A stretch of 38,438 nucleotides of DNA from Paracoccaceae bacterium (lineage in GTDB: Bacteria; Pseudomonadota; Alphaproteobacteria; Rhodobacterales; Rhodobacteraceae). Positions 7,941 through 17,135 of the stretch are shown piece by piece; the first letter of the stretch is position 1; each line of letters starts with the position of its first letter. The stretch lies in contig JALQUU010000026.1 of the NCBI GenBank assembly GCA_023260655.1, forward strand, positions 1-38,438, in the 5' to 3' direction. The position numbers and the translations under genes are program-made. The notes below the pieces were generated by a model. The model was given only the letters and a program-made list of their open reading frames with translations. It made no database searches and had not been told where the DNA came from.

Positions 7941-9122
7941 ATGTTTGCCGTTTTGTCCAGCCGCCGCAAGCTGTTCGCCCATATAGTGGCATTCCTCTCG
8001 ATGGTCTGGGTGGCCGCATGCGAGCCCGTTGCCCTTGGAACATCGGCAGGTGGTCCAAACATCAATCCTTCCGAGCCGGTTGCCGTCGCGCTTCTGGTTC
8101 CGCGCGGCAGCGGCAATGCGGGCGATGATACGCTCTCTGACAGCCTCGAAAAAGCCGCACGCCTCGCGGCCAGCGATCTGGAAGGTGTGCAGATCGACCT
8201 GCGCGTCTACGGTACCGCCGGAAACCCCGCAATGGCTCAGGAAGCCGCCCTTCAAGCCGTTTCGGACGGGGCCAAGATCATTCTCGGCCCGGTTTACGCC
8301 GAAAGCGCCAATGCTGTTGCAGTGGCCGTCGCCAACAAGGGCGTGAACGTGCTTTCCTTCTCGAACAACAACACGATTGCAGGGGGCAACCTCTTCGTTC
8401 TTGGCAACACGTTCGACTCGAGCGCCTCCCGCCTCGTCCACTATGCGGCTCAGCAAGGCAAACGAAGCATCGTGATCGCCCATGATGCCAACGTCCCCGG
8501 CCAGCTGGGTGCCCAAGCCATCCAGAAAGCCGCCGCCTCGTCCGGCACATCCGTTGTTGGCGTCGTCGATTACGAATTGAGCCAAACTGGCGTTCTCGGG
8601 GCAGTGCCGCGCATCAAGCAGTCTGTTACGGATGGAACGGCCGATGCAATTTTCCTCACCGCCAACACCGCAGGCGCCCTGCCTATGCTGGGTCAACTCC
8701 TCCCCGAACAAGGCGTTTCGCCAGCAGAAGTGCAGTTCGTGGGCCTTTCCCGTTGGGACATCCCGGCCCAGGCCATGGAACTTCCGGGCCTTCAGGGCGG
8801 CTGGTTCGCCATTCCCGACCCGACCATGACCGCCGCCTTCTCCTCGCGCTATCAGGAGGCCTACGGCACCGTGCCCCACGCCATCGGCGGCCTTGCGTAT
8901 GATGGTATCGCCGCCATCGGCGCGCTGGTTCGCCAAGGCAAGTCGAACGCGCTCACGGCAGCCGCCCTCACCCAAGGCGCAGGCTTCCAAGGCACGGGTG
9001 GCGTGTTCCGCCTTCTCGCCGACGGCACCAACGAGCGCGGCCTCGCCGTCGCCACGATCCGCGACAAGCAACTCGTCGTGATCGACCCCGCTCCCAAATC
9101 CTTCGGTGGCATCGGATTCTGA
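7941..9122 (+). CDS. LpoA/YraM-like periplasmic-binding-fold lipoprotein (penicillin-binding protein activator)
   Basis: A 393-residue lipoprotein. A short basic N-terminus (SSRRK) and a hydrophobic stretch lead to the lipobox VAAC (Cys27). The mature part is a type-1 periplasmic-binding fold, with segments VAVALLVPRGSGNAGDDTLSDSLEKAARLA, KIILGPVYAESANAVA and GVNVLSFSNNNTIAGG. In gammaproteobacteria LpoA activates the peptidoglycan synthase PBP1a; its gene lies divergent from rsmI exactly as here, which supports the name more than an amino-acid-transport role. The ATG at 7941 is preferred over an in-frame ATG at 7863. It has CAGGGAG about 10 nt upstream and gives a proper signal peptide. glnD follows within 7 bp. 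Confidence 0.8.
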   Translation: MFAVLSSRRKLFAHIVAFLSMVWVAACEPVALGTSAGGPNINPSEPVAVALLVPRGSGNAGDDTLSDSLEKAARLAASDLEGVQIDLRVYGTAGNPAMAQEAALQAVSDGAKIILGPVYAESANAVAVAVANKGVNVLSFSNNNTIAGGNLFVLGNTFDSSASRLVHYAAQQGKRSIVIAHDANVPGQLGAQAIQKAAASSGTSVVGVVDYELSQTGVLGAVPRIKQSVTDGTADAIFLTANTAGALPMLGQLLPEQGVSPAEVQFVGLSRWDIPAQAMELPGLQGGWFAIPDPTMTAAFSSRYQEAYGTVPHAIGGLAYDGIAAIGALVRQGKSNALTAAALTQGAGFQGTGGVFRLLADGTNERGLAVATIRDKQLVVIDPAPKSFGGIGF

Positions 9123-9129
9123 CCCGATC

Positions 9130-11886
9130 ATGATCACACTCTCTCTTCCGCCCGTCCCCGGTGGGGCCCCCCTTCCTTGCCCGGCGGAGGAGATTTTCAA
9201 CGCTCCCGCCGTGGCCCGCGCCCTCTCTGACGCGCTGGCCACAGGAGAACAGGATCGCGCCGTTGTTGTCCCGATCCTGAACGAAGCGCGCAAATCCGGC
9301 ATGGCCGCCATCGAAGCCGCCCTCATGCGCACCCCCGCCGAAGCGCGCCCCGTCACCCGCGCCATCGCGTGGCTCACCGATTGCCTCGTCGTGGCCGCCC
9401 TCGCGGTGGCCGACACCGCCCTCGTCCCCGACCCATCAACCGACCGCCTCGCGGTTCTCGCTGTCGGCGGCTACGGGCGCGGCGAAATGGCGCCCCAGTC
9501 CGACGTCGATCTCCTCTTCCTCTCCGACCCGAAGAACAGCCCGCGTTCGGACAAGGTCGTCGAGATGATGCTCTACATCCTCTGGGATCTGCGCCTCAAA
9601 GTCGGCCATGCCACCCGCACCATCAAGGATTGCCTCAAACTCGGCGCCGAGGATTTCACCATCCGCACTGCGCTCCTCGAACAGCGCTTCCTCACGGGTG
9701 ACACTGCCCTTGCCGCAGATCTCGACAGCCGCCTCAAGCGCGAGCTCTTCAAGAACACCGCCCGCGAATTCATCGAAGCCAAACTCGCCGAACGCGACCA
9801 GCGCCACGAAAAGCAGGGCCAGCGCTACATGGTGGAGCCGAACGTCAAGGAAGGCAAAGGCGGCCTCCGCGATCTCCAGTCACTCTTCTGGATCGCGAAA
9901 TACCTCCACGGCGTCCAGAATGCCGCCGAACTTGTCACCCTTGGCGTCTTCCGCGCCGAGGAATTCGACATGTTCATCCGCGCCGAAGACTTCCTCTGGA
10001 CCGTCCGCTGCCACCTCCACGTCCTCGCAGGCCGCCCGACCGAGCAACTCACCTTCGACATGCAGGTCCAGGTCGCCGAGCGCATGGGCTACAAAGACAA
10101 AGGCGGCCGCCGCGCTGTCGAGCATTTCATGCAAGACTTCTTCCGCCACGCCACTGGCGTCGGCGATCTCACACGCATCTTCCTCACCAAGCTGGAAGCG
10201 ATGCATGTGAAGTCCGAGCCGCTCCTCGAACGCATCTTCCGCCGCACACCCAAGGTCAAAGCGGGCTACACCGTGATCCACAACCGGATCATGCCGAAAG
10301 ACGAGAAGGCCTTCCTCACCGATCCGCTGAACCTCCTCCGGCTCTACGAAGAAGCGCTCCGCACCGGCCTCCTCATCCACCCCGATGCGATGCGCCTCGT
10401 GCAAGCGAACCTGCATCTCATCACCGATGACGTCCGCACCGATCCGGAAGCCCAGCGCATCTTCTTCGATACACTCCTGAAACACGGCAACCCCGAACGC
10501 GCGCTCCGCCGGATGAACGAACTTGGCGTGCTCTCGGCCTTCATCCCCGAGTTTGCGCCGATCGTCGCCATGATGCAGTTCAACATGTATCACAGCTACA
10601 CGGTCGACGAGCACATCATCCAGACCATCCGCGTCCTCAGCCAGATCGAACACGAGGAACTCACCGAAGAGCTTCCCGTTGCCTCCGGCATCCTCGCCGA
10701 AGGCGTGAACCGCAAAGTCCTATACACCGCGCTCCTCCTCCATGACATCGGCAAAGGCCGCGACGAGGATCACTCGGTTCTGGGGGCCCAGATTTGCCGC
10801 AAGGTGGCTCCGCGGCTCGGCCTCAACAAGGCCGATGCCGAAACTGTGGAATGGCTGGTGCGCTACCACCTCCTGATGTCCGACATGGCGCAGAAACGCG
10901 ACCTCTCGGACCCCCGCACGCTCCGCGATTTCGCCAAGGCCGTGAAAACCAAGAAGCGGCTCGATCTGCTGACCGTCCTCACCGTCTGCGATATCCGCGG
11001 CGTCGGCCCCACCACGTGGAACAACTGGAAAGCCATGCTGATCCGGCAACTCCACAAGGAAACCGCCAACGCGCTCGAACACGGTCTCGAAGAGATCAAC
11101 CGCGAGAACCGTGGGGCTGAATCCCGCAAACGCCTGCGCGACGCGCTCGACGGCTGGGATCCCGCCGATCTCCGCGTCGAAACCGGGCGGCATTATCCGC
11201 CTTACTGGCAGGGCCTCGACACGGCGACGCATGTCGTCTTCGCCAACCTCCTGCGCAATCTCGGCACCGATGAAATCCGCATCGACCTCCACCCCGATAT
11301 CGACCGTGACGCCACCCGCGCCTGTTTCGCGCTGGCCGATCACCCCGGTATCTTCTCCCGCCTCGCGGGCGCACTGGCGATCATGGGGGCAAACGTCGTC
11401 GATGCGCGCACCTATACCTCCAAGGATGGCTACGCGACTGCCGTCTTCTGGGTGCAGGATGCCGATGGCCACCCCTACGAGGTTTCACGCCTGCCTCGTC
11501 TCACGCAGACGATCCACAAGATCCTGAAAGGTGAAGTGAAAGCCACCGAAGCGATCCAGTCGAAAGACAAGATCAAGAAGCGCGAACGCGCTTTCCGCGT
11601 GCCCACCTCGATCACCTTCGACAACGAAGGCTCCGAAATCTACACGATCATCGAAGTGGATACCCGCGACCGTCCGGGCCTTCTCTTCGACCTCACCCGC
11701 TCGCTCGCTGCCAATAACGTCTACATCGCCTCCGCTGTGATCGCGACCTATGGCGAACAGGTGGTCGATACCTTCTACGTCAAGGATATGTTCGGCCTCA
11801 AATTCCACGCCGCCTCGAAACGCGAAAAGCTCGACAAGAAGCTCCGCGAAGCCATCGAGAAAGGCGTCGACCGCGCGCTGGCCTGA
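9130..11886 (+). CDS. glnD: PII uridylyltransferase/uridylyl-removing enzyme GlnD
   Basis: GlnD senses glutamine and adds or removes UMP on PII proteins (GlnB/GlnK), setting nitrogen status. The 918-residue product carries the nucleotidyltransferase motif GGYGRGEMAPQSDVDLLFL near residue 113. The HD hydrolase motif LLLHDIGKGRDEDHS is near 533. Two C-terminal ACT domains begin near 737 (HPGIFSRLAGALAIMGANVV) and 846 (DRPGLLFDLTRSLAANNVYI). I take the ATG at 9130, giving MITLSLPPVPGG; a GTG at 9106 would overlap the lipoprotein gene and adds no conserved residues. It is co-oriented with the LpoA-like gene 7 bp upstream and faces murJ. Confidence 0.96.
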   Translation: MITLSLPPVPGGAPLPCPAEEIFNAPAVARALSDALATGEQDRAVVVPILNEARKSGMAAIEAALMRTPAEARPVTRAIAWLTDCLVVAALAVADTALVPDPSTDRLAVLAVGGYGRGEMAPQSDVDLLFLSDPKNSPRSDKVVEMMLYILWDLRLKVGHATRTIKDCLKLGAEDFTIRTALLEQRFLTGDTALAADLDSRLKRELFKNTAREFIEAKLAERDQRHEKQGQRYMVEPNVKEGKGGLRDLQSLFWIAKYLHGVQNAAELVTLGVFRAEEFDMFIRAEDFLWTVRCHLHVLAGRPTEQLTFDMQVQVAERMGYKDKGGRRAVEHFMQDFFRHATGVGDLTRIFLTKLEAMHVKSEPLLERIFRRTPKVKAGYTVIHNRIMPKDEKAFLTDPLNLLRLYEEALRTGLLIHPDAMRLVQANLHLITDDVRTDPEAQRIFFDTLLKHGNPERALRRMNELGVLSAFIPEFAPIVAMMQFNMYHSYTVDEHIIQTIRVLSQIEHEELTEELPVASGILAEGVNRKVLYTALLLHDIGKGRDEDHSVLGAQICRKVAPRLGLNKADAETVEWLVRYHLLMSDMAQKRDLSDPRTLRDFAKAVKTKKRLDLLTVLTVCDIRGVGPTTWNNWKAMLIRQLHKETANALEHGLEEINRENRGAESRKRLRDALDGWDPADLRVETGRHYPPYWQGLDTATHVVFANLLRNLGTDEIRIDLHPDIDRDATRACFALADHPGIFSRLAGALAIMGANVVDARTYTSKDGYATAVFWVQDADGHPYEVSRLPRLTQTIHKILKGEVKATEAIQSKDKIKKRERAFRVPTSITFDNEGSEIYTIIEVDTRDRPGLLFDLTRSLAANNVYIASAVIATYGEQVVDTFYVKDMFGLKFHAASKREKLDKKLREAIEKGVDRALA

Positions 11887-11913
11887 TCTCCGATTTCCGG
11901 CTTGAAAACCCGC

Positions 11914-11946
11914 TTCTTACCCCCGCTCCGTGCGGTGGGGTAAGAA
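11914..11946 (+). terminator. Hairpin terminator candidate between glnD and murJ
   Basis: TTCTTACCCC (11914-11923) and GGGGTAAGAA (11937-11946) form a perfect 10-bp stem 27 nt after the glnD stop. The T tail on the plus side is short; on the minus side GGGTTTTC follows. It could end either convergent transcript. Confidence 0.6.
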
Positions 11947-11961
11947 TTCGGCAGGCCTGCG

Positions 11962-12017
11962 CAACGTCATGACGCAAGCCATACACATGCCATACGCAAT
12001 CCATACCCTTCGGAAAC
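11962..12017 (-). repeat. 56-bp dispersed repeat, copy 1 (three 11-bp phased units plus palindrome)
   Basis: Read on the minus strand, this block has three head-to-tail 11-bp units: ATGGATTGCGT (11994-12004), ATGGCATGTGT (11983-11993) and ATGGCTTGCGT (11972-11982). The palindrome CGTCATGACG (11964-11973) overlaps the last unit, and CCGAAGGGT precedes the first. The same 56 bp occur at 34803-34858 in the opposite orientation, with 53 of 56 positions identical by my alignment; similarity stops outside the block. Here it sits between the 3' ends of glnD and murJ. The 11-bp period suggests face-of-helix protein binding. Function is unknown. Confidence 0.8.
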
Positions 12018-12051
12018 GGGTTTTCGGGCGTTAATCCGGGCGCTCGGTGCG

Positions 12052-13596
12052 TTAACGTCTGCGCCGGAACGCGCCCTTGAATTCGCTGAATTTAAGCGCG
12101 CCCAGCACATGGGCGAAGCCGAAATAGCTGCCCATGCCCAGAACGATCAGCACCAGAAGTGCCAGATAGCGCCAGCCCGGCATTCCGAGGAACGGCGTCA
12201 GCCCCACCATCGCCACCCAGAGCACGCCACCCATCATCAGCGAGGCCAGAACAATGCGCGGCATCCGCTTGCGGAACCGCTCATCGAACCGCGCCACATC
12301 CCCCATTGGCCGCGTGCCCGCATAGAGCAACCCGACCATCGCCCAAGCCGCCAAAGTGGTGGCAATCGCACAGGCGATCCAGCCGATCACAGGGGCCAAC
12401 CCGATAGCAATCGCCGCGTTGACGATCATCGCGCCTAGGGCATAGCGGAAGGGGGCCTTGGTATTTTCTCTAGCGTAGAAAAGGGGTTGCAGGAGCTTTT
12501 GCAAAACGAACGCTGGTAGCCCCAAGCCGTAAACCATCACCGCCAGAGCAATCGCCGCCACATCGTCCGCCGTGGTCGCCCCGCGCTGGAAAAGCACGGA
12601 AACGAGCGGTATCGGGATCACCACCAAGGCCACCGCCGAAGGCAGCGTCAGCGCCAAGCTGATTTCCGAGGCACGCGACAGAGCATACCGCGCGCCCGCA
12701 TCATCCTGCGCCTTCAGGCGGCGCGAAAGGTCCGGCAAAAGCACGACCCCAATCGCGATGCCCACCACGCCCAATGGGAGCTGATAGAGGCGGTCAGCGG
12801 CATAGAGCCAACCCACAGCGCGGTCGAAATAGGAAGCCACCTGCTGACCCACCAACAGGTTAACCTGCACCACCCCGCCCGCCAAAGCCGCCGGAACCGC
12901 CACAGCCACGAGATGTTTCATCTCCGGCGACCATTTCGGCCGCCCCGGAAGCATCAGAATCCCGGCTTTTTTCGCGGCAAACCAAACAAGTAGCGCCTGC
13001 GCGACCCCTGCAAACGGGATCCCCCAAACCAGCGCCCGCGCCACGTCTCCGCCGATAAAAATCGCCACGGCCATCGAAGTCACGAGGATAATGTTTAACA
13101 AAACCGGCGCCGCCGCCGCCGCCGCGAAATGCCCCAAAGCGTTCAGAACACCCGACAGAAGCGCCGCCAGCGAGATGAACAGAATGTAAGGAAACGCGAT
13201 CCGCCCGAACTCCACAGAGAGCGCAAACTGCTCCTGCCCCGCGAATCCCGAAGCCAGCCCCCAGATTAACCAAGGCATCGCCAGCTGCGCCAAAAGGGTG
13301 AGCGCGATCAGCACCGTCAGAAGCCCCGAGAACGCCTCCCGAGCAAACGCCCCCGCATCCTCCCCACCCTGAACTTTCTTCGAGAAAATGGGCACAAACG
13401 CCGTATTGAACGCCCCTTCAGCGAAGAAGCGCCGGAACATATTGGGTAGCCGGAAGGCCACCACGAAGGCCTCATAGGCAGGCCCCGTCCCGAGCCACGC
13501 GAGGATCATCGCGTCGCGCACAAATCCTAAAATCCGGGAGGCAAGCGTCCAGAACCCCACAGTCAGAAAGCCGGACATCAGTCGAATTGGTTTCAC
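12052..13596 (-). CDS. murJ: Lipid II flippase MurJ
   Basis: MurJ (MviN) is the MOP-superfamily inner-membrane flippase that moves lipid II across the membrane for peptidoglycan synthesis. The 514-residue product opens MKPIRLMSGFLTVGFWTLAS and has the hallmark N-terminal segment SRILGFVRDAMILAWLG, then FRLPNMFRRFFAEGAFNTAFVPIF. About fourteen hydrophobic helices follow along its length, ending in a basic tail (FKGAFRRRR). It is convergent with glnD, with the hairpin and repeat copy 1 between. No partner gene is close on its 5' side; its upstream neighbour (fadJ terminator) belongs to another transcript. Confidence 0.96.
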   Translation of the reverse strand: MKPIRLMSGFLTVGFWTLASRILGFVRDAMILAWLGTGPAYEAFVVAFRLPNMFRRFFAEGAFNTAFVPIFSKKVQGGEDAGAFAREAFSGLLTVLIALTLLAQLAMPWLIWGLASGFAGQEQFALSVEFGRIAFPYILFISLAALLSGVLNALGHFAAAAAAPVLLNIILVTSMAVAIFIGGDVARALVWGIPFAGVAQALLVWFAAKKAGILMLPGRPKWSPEMKHLVAVAVPAALAGGVVQVNLLVGQQVASYFDRAVGWLYAADRLYQLPLGVVGIAIGVVLLPDLSRRLKAQDDAGARYALSRASEISLALTLPSAVALVVIPIPLVSVLFQRGATTADDVAAIALAVMVYGLGLPAFVLQKLLQPLFYARENTKAPFRYALGAMIVNAAIAIGLAPVIGWIACAIATTLAAWAMVGLLYAGTRPMGDVARFDERFRKRMPRIVLASLMMGGVLWVAMVGLTPFLGMPGWRYLALLVLIVLGMGSYFGFAHVLGALKFSEFKGAFRRRR

Positions 13597-13657
13597 CGGC
13601 GCACCTTCTGGCCAAGCTACGTTATCCTGTGACCTATCCTATCGCCCCAAAATGCGA

Positions 13658-13680
13658 AAGGGGCGCTCGCGGCGCCCCTT
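13658..13680 (-). terminator. Terminator of the beta-oxidation operon
   Basis: Arms AAGGGGCGC (13658-13666) and GCGCCCCTT (13672-13680) form a perfect 9-bp stem with loop TCGCG, 12 nt past the fadJ stop on the minus strand. The minus-strand sequence continues TTTCGCATTTT, an interrupted T tract. It probably ends the six-gene operon before the murJ promoter region. Confidence 0.75.
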
Positions 13681-13691
13681 CCTTTCGTTGA

Positions 13692-15890
13692 TCAAGCGGC
13701 CTTCTTCTGGCCGAAGCGGCCGTAGAAGCTCTGGCCCTTCTCGGCCATCTCCCGCAAGAGCGCCGGGCACTTGAAACGCGTACCATAAGCGGCTTCCAAC
13801 TGGTCACAACGCTCTGCCGCATACTCGGCACCGAGCATATCCAGCCACGAGAACGGCCCGCCAGACCACGGCGCAAAGCCCCAGCCAAGGATCGCGCCCA
13901 CGTCGCCTTCGCGGATGTCCATCAGCACACCCTCTTCCAGCGCCCGCACGGCTTCCAGAACCTGCGAGAACATCAGGCGGTGCTGCACATCGATCAGCTC
14001 GGGCTGCGCATCTGCCTCAGCCGTGTACTTGTCACGCAGGCCTGGCCAGATACCGAGGCGCTTGCCGGCTTCGTCATAGGCGTAATAGCCCGACTTCGAC
14101 TTCCGCCCCATCCGGCCCTGATCGTAGAGCCAGAACAGAACCTCGTCTGCCGCGCCTGCATCATAGGCATTGCCCAAGGCCGCCTTGGTCGCCTTGGCGA
14201 TCTTCACGCCAAGATCGATCGAGGTTTCGTCGTTGAGCTGCAGCGGCCCCACGGGGAAGCCCAGCATCCGTGCCGCATTCTCGATCAGCGCCGGTTCAAC
14301 GCCCTCGCCCACCATCCGCACACCTTCGTTGATGTAGGGGATGATGCAGCGGTTCGCGTAGAAGAAGCGCGCGTCATTCACCACGATCGGGGTCTTGCGG
14401 ATCTGGCGCACGTAGTCGAGTGCCTTCGCTACAGCGCGGTCACCGGTCTTCTCGCCTTTGATGATCTCCACCAGCGACATCTTCTCGACAGGCGAGAAGA
14501 AGTGGATACCGATGAACTGCTCGGGGCGCGACGAGGCCTTGGCGAGCCCCGAAATCGGCAGGGTCGAGGTGTTCGACGCATAGATGCAATCCGCCGGGAT
14601 CACGGCTTCGGCCTTCGCCGTCACTTCCGCCTTCACGCCCGGATCTTCGAACACGGCTTCGATGATCAGATCACAATCGGCCAAGGCCGCGTAATCGGTC
14701 GTCGGCGTGATCAGTGAGAGCAGCGCTTCTTTCTTCTCAGGCGTCGAACGGCCCTTCTTGATGCCGCCATCGGCGTATTTCTCGGAATAGGCCTTGCCGC
14801 GATCTGCCGCTTCCTGCGTGGAGTCGATCAGAACCACTTCGATGCCAGCCAAAGCCGAGACCAGCGCAATCCCTGCGCCCATCATGCCAGCCCCCAGAAC
14901 GCCCAGCTTTTTCACGCGCTGATCGTCCACATTGGCAGGCCGCACAGCACCCTTTTCCAGCGCTTCCTTGTTGAGGAAGAGCGACCGGATCATCGCCGCC
15001 GAAGACGGGTTCATCAGCACATGCGTAAACCAACGCGCTTCGATCTTGAGTGCCGTGTCGAAGGGCACCATAGCACCTTCATACACAGCCGAAAGCAGCG
15101 CCTTCGGTGCCGGATAGGCCCCTGCGGTCTTGCCGTTGATCATGGCCGAGGCCCCAACGAAGGTCTGGAAACCAGCGGGGTGATACGGAGCGCCCCCCGG
15201 CATCTTGTAGTCCTTCTTGTCCCATGGCTTCACGCAATCAGCGTCGGTGGCCTTCAGAACCCACTCTTTCGCCGCCGCGACCGGATCTTCGACCACTTCG
15301 TCAATGAGGCCCGCGCCCTTGGCTTTCTTCGGGTCCAGCATCTTGCCTTCCAGAAGGAAAGGTGCCGCCATCATCGCACCCAGCTTGCGCGCAAGGCGGG
15401 TCGTGCCGCCTGCACCGGGGAAAATCCCCACGAGGATTTCTGGCAGGCCGATCTTGGCCTTGGGGTTATCGGCCACGAAAATGCGGTGGCAAGCAAGCGG
15501 CAGCTCGAAGCCGATGCCAGCCGCTGTGCCCGGAAGCGCTGCCGCCACGGGCTTGGCACCTTTCAGGGTCTTCGGGTCCATCCCTGAGCGTTCGATTTTC
15601 CGCAGAAGGGCGTGCATCTGCATGATTCCTTCGAAGAGGCCCTTCGCAGGCTCGTCGCCGGCATTAGCGCGCATATCCGCCAGCACGTTGAGGTCCATAC
15701 CGCCCGCAAATTCTTTCTTGCCAGAGGTGATGACGATGCCTTTCACGGCTTCGTCGGCAAGGGCCTTGTCCACGCAGTCGTTGAGTTCCAGAAGCGCCTC
15801 GCCAGACATGACGTTCATGCTCTTGCCGGGGCAGTCCCACGTGATGATTGCGACGCCATCGGCGTCTGTATTCATGGTGAAATCGGTCAT
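13692..15890 (-). CDS. fadJ: Multifunctional enoyl-CoA hydratase / 3-hydroxyacyl-CoA dehydrogenase (FadJ/FadB type)
   Basis: This 732-residue fusion catalyses the hydration and NAD-dependent oxidation steps of beta-oxidation. The N-terminal crotonase domain (~1-190) shows the catalytic Glu pair expected from FadB at Glu129 (GIGFELPLACH) and Glu151 (LPEILVGIFPGAGG). The Rossmann motif KKLGVLGAGMMGAGIA lies near residue 320. ASNTSTLPISGLA and the catalytic His region FIGIHFFSPVEKMSLVEI follow, and the C-terminal 3-hydroxyacyl dehydrogenase domain completes the protein. I start at the ATG giving MTDFTMNTDADGVAI; the frame is open 38 codons further but those lie in the thiolase gene's end region. 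It is the last gene of the operon, 19 bp after the thiolase. Confidence 0.94.
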   Translation of the reverse strand: MTDFTMNTDADGVAIITWDCPGKSMNVMSGEALLELNDCVDKALADEAVKGIVITSGKKEFAGGMDLNVLADMRANAGDEPAKGLFEGIMQMHALLRKIERSGMDPKTLKGAKPVAAALPGTAAGIGFELPLACHRIFVADNPKAKIGLPEILVGIFPGAGGTTRLARKLGAMMAAPFLLEGKMLDPKKAKGAGLIDEVVEDPVAAAKEWVLKATDADCVKPWDKKDYKMPGGAPYHPAGFQTFVGASAMINGKTAGAYPAPKALLSAVYEGAMVPFDTALKIEARWFTHVLMNPSSAAMIRSLFLNKEALEKGAVRPANVDDQRVKKLGVLGAGMMGAGIALVSALAGIEVVLIDSTQEAADRGKAYSEKYADGGIKKGRSTPEKKEALLSLITPTTDYAALADCDLIIEAVFEDPGVKAEVTAKAEAVIPADCIYASNTSTLPISGLAKASSRPEQFIGIHFFSPVEKMSLVEIIKGEKTGDRAVAKALDYVRQIRKTPIVVNDARFFYANRCIIPYINEGVRMVGEGVEPALIENAARMLGFPVGPLQLNDETSIDLGVKIAKATKAALGNAYDAGAADEVLFWLYDQGRMGRKSKSGYYAYDEAGKRLGIWPGLRDKYTAEADAQPELIDVQHRLMFSQVLEAVRALEEGVLMDIREGDVGAILGWGFAPWSGGPFSWLDMLGAEYAAERCDQLEAAYGTRFKCPALLREMAEKGQSFYGRFGQKKAA

Positions 15891-15909
15891 TTCTTTACAC
15901 TCCCCGCGC

Positions 15910-17121
15910 TTACACACGTTCGATGATGGTGGCCGCACCCATGCCGGATGCGATGCAAAGGGTCGCGAGGCCCATCTCCTTGTCCTGACGCTCCAACTCA
16001 TCAAGGAGCGTGCCGATGATGATCGCGCCAGTTGCCCCGAGCGGGTGGCCCATGGCGATAGAACCGCCGTTCACGTTCACCAGAGCCGGATCAACGTCGA
16101 AGGCCTGTTGGAACAAGAGCACGACCGACGCGAAGGCTTCGTTGACTTCGAAGAGGTCGATATCCTTGATCGACAGGCCGCTGTCTTTCAGGATTTTCTG
16201 GGTCGCCGGAACCGGGCCCGTGAGCATGATCGTCGGATCGGTGCCGATCTTGGCCGTGGCGCGGATGCGGGCGCGCGGCTTGATACCCATGCGCTCGCCG
16301 AACTCCTTGTTGCCGATCAAAACGCCCGCCGCACCGTCGACGATCCCCGAGGAGTTACCCGCGTGGTGGATGTGGTTGATGCGTTCGAATTGCGGATACT
16401 TGAGCAGCGCCACCTTGTCGAAACCGGGCATCATCTCGCCCATGTCCTTGAACGAGGGCTTCAGCGCGCCCAATGCCTGCATATCGGTGCCGGGGCGGAT
16501 GAACTCGTCATAGGAGAGGATTTCGAGCCCGTTGATGTCGCGCACCGTGATGACCGACTTCTCGAACCGCTTCGCATCCCAAGCCGCCTTCGCGCGCTTC
16601 TGGGATTCCACTGCCAAGGCGTCCGCCTGATCGCGGGTGAAGCCGTATTTCGTGGCGATCAAGTCCGCCGAAATGCCCTGCGGCACGAAGTATGTGTTCA
16701 TCGCGAGGTTCGGATCCGCCGCGATGGCCGCACCGTCCGACCCCATCGCCACGCGCGACATCATCTCAACGCCGCCCGCGATGTAAGCGTCACCCGCACC
16801 GCCCTTGACCTGATTCGCCGCAAGGTTAACGGCTTCCATGCCCGAGGCGCAGAAACGGTTTATCGCAAGGCCCGGAATCGACTCGTCCAACTCCGACGCC
16901 AAAACCGCCGACCGAGCCAAACAAGCCCCCTGCTCCATCACCTGGGTCACGTTCCCCCAGATCACATCCTCGACCGCATGGCCTTCCAGATTGTTCCGTT
17001 CTTTCAATGAGTCAAGCACCTGAGCCGAGAGGCGAACGGAGGTGACTTCATGCAGACTACCATCCGGGCGGCCCTTGCCACGCGGCGTGCGCACGGCGTC
17101 ATAAATATAGGCTTCGGTCAT
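15910..17121 (-). CDS. fadA: Acetyl-CoA C-acyltransferase (3-ketoacyl-CoA thiolase)
   Basis: This thiolase cleaves 3-ketoacyl-CoA with CoA to give acetyl-CoA and a shortened acyl-CoA. The 403-residue product starts MTEAYIYDAVRTPRGKG, with GGAGAG-type ribosome-binding sequence (AAGGAGAG) just upstream. The nucleophilic Cys is in NRFCASGMEAV. The C-terminal His is in NVNGGSIAMGHPLGATGA, and the second Cys is in CIASGMGAATIIERV. The chain length and the fadJ neighbour favour a degradative FadA-like role rather than biosynthetic acetoacetyl-CoA thiolase. It lies 14 bp after the GST gene in the same operon. Confidence 0.93.
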   Translation of the reverse strand: MTEAYIYDAVRTPRGKGRPDGSLHEVTSVRLSAQVLDSLKERNNLEGHAVEDVIWGNVTQVMEQGACLARSAVLASELDESIPGLAINRFCASGMEAVNLAANQVKGGAGDAYIAGGVEMMSRVAMGSDGAAIAADPNLAMNTYFVPQGISADLIATKYGFTRDQADALAVESQKRAKAAWDAKRFEKSVITVRDINGLEILSYDEFIRPGTDMQALGALKPSFKDMGEMMPGFDKVALLKYPQFERINHIHHAGNSSGIVDGAAGVLIGNKEFGERMGIKPRARIRATAKIGTDPTIMLTGPVPATQKILKDSGLSIKDIDLFEVNEAFASVVLLFQQAFDVDPALVNVNGGSIAMGHPLGATGAIIIGTLLDELERQDKEMGLATLCIASGMGAATIIERV

Positions 17122-17135
17122 TTTTCTCTCCTTAA

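Noticed and set aside
7848-9416. A 522-codon minus-strand frame opposite the LpoA-like gene and the start of glnD
   Set aside because: It covers two conserved plus-strand genes and shows no domain. The plus-strand product has a proper lipoprotein signal.
15217-17010. A 597-codon plus-strand frame opposite fadJ and the thiolase gene
   Set aside because: It spans two opposite-strand genes and their junction; there are no family features.
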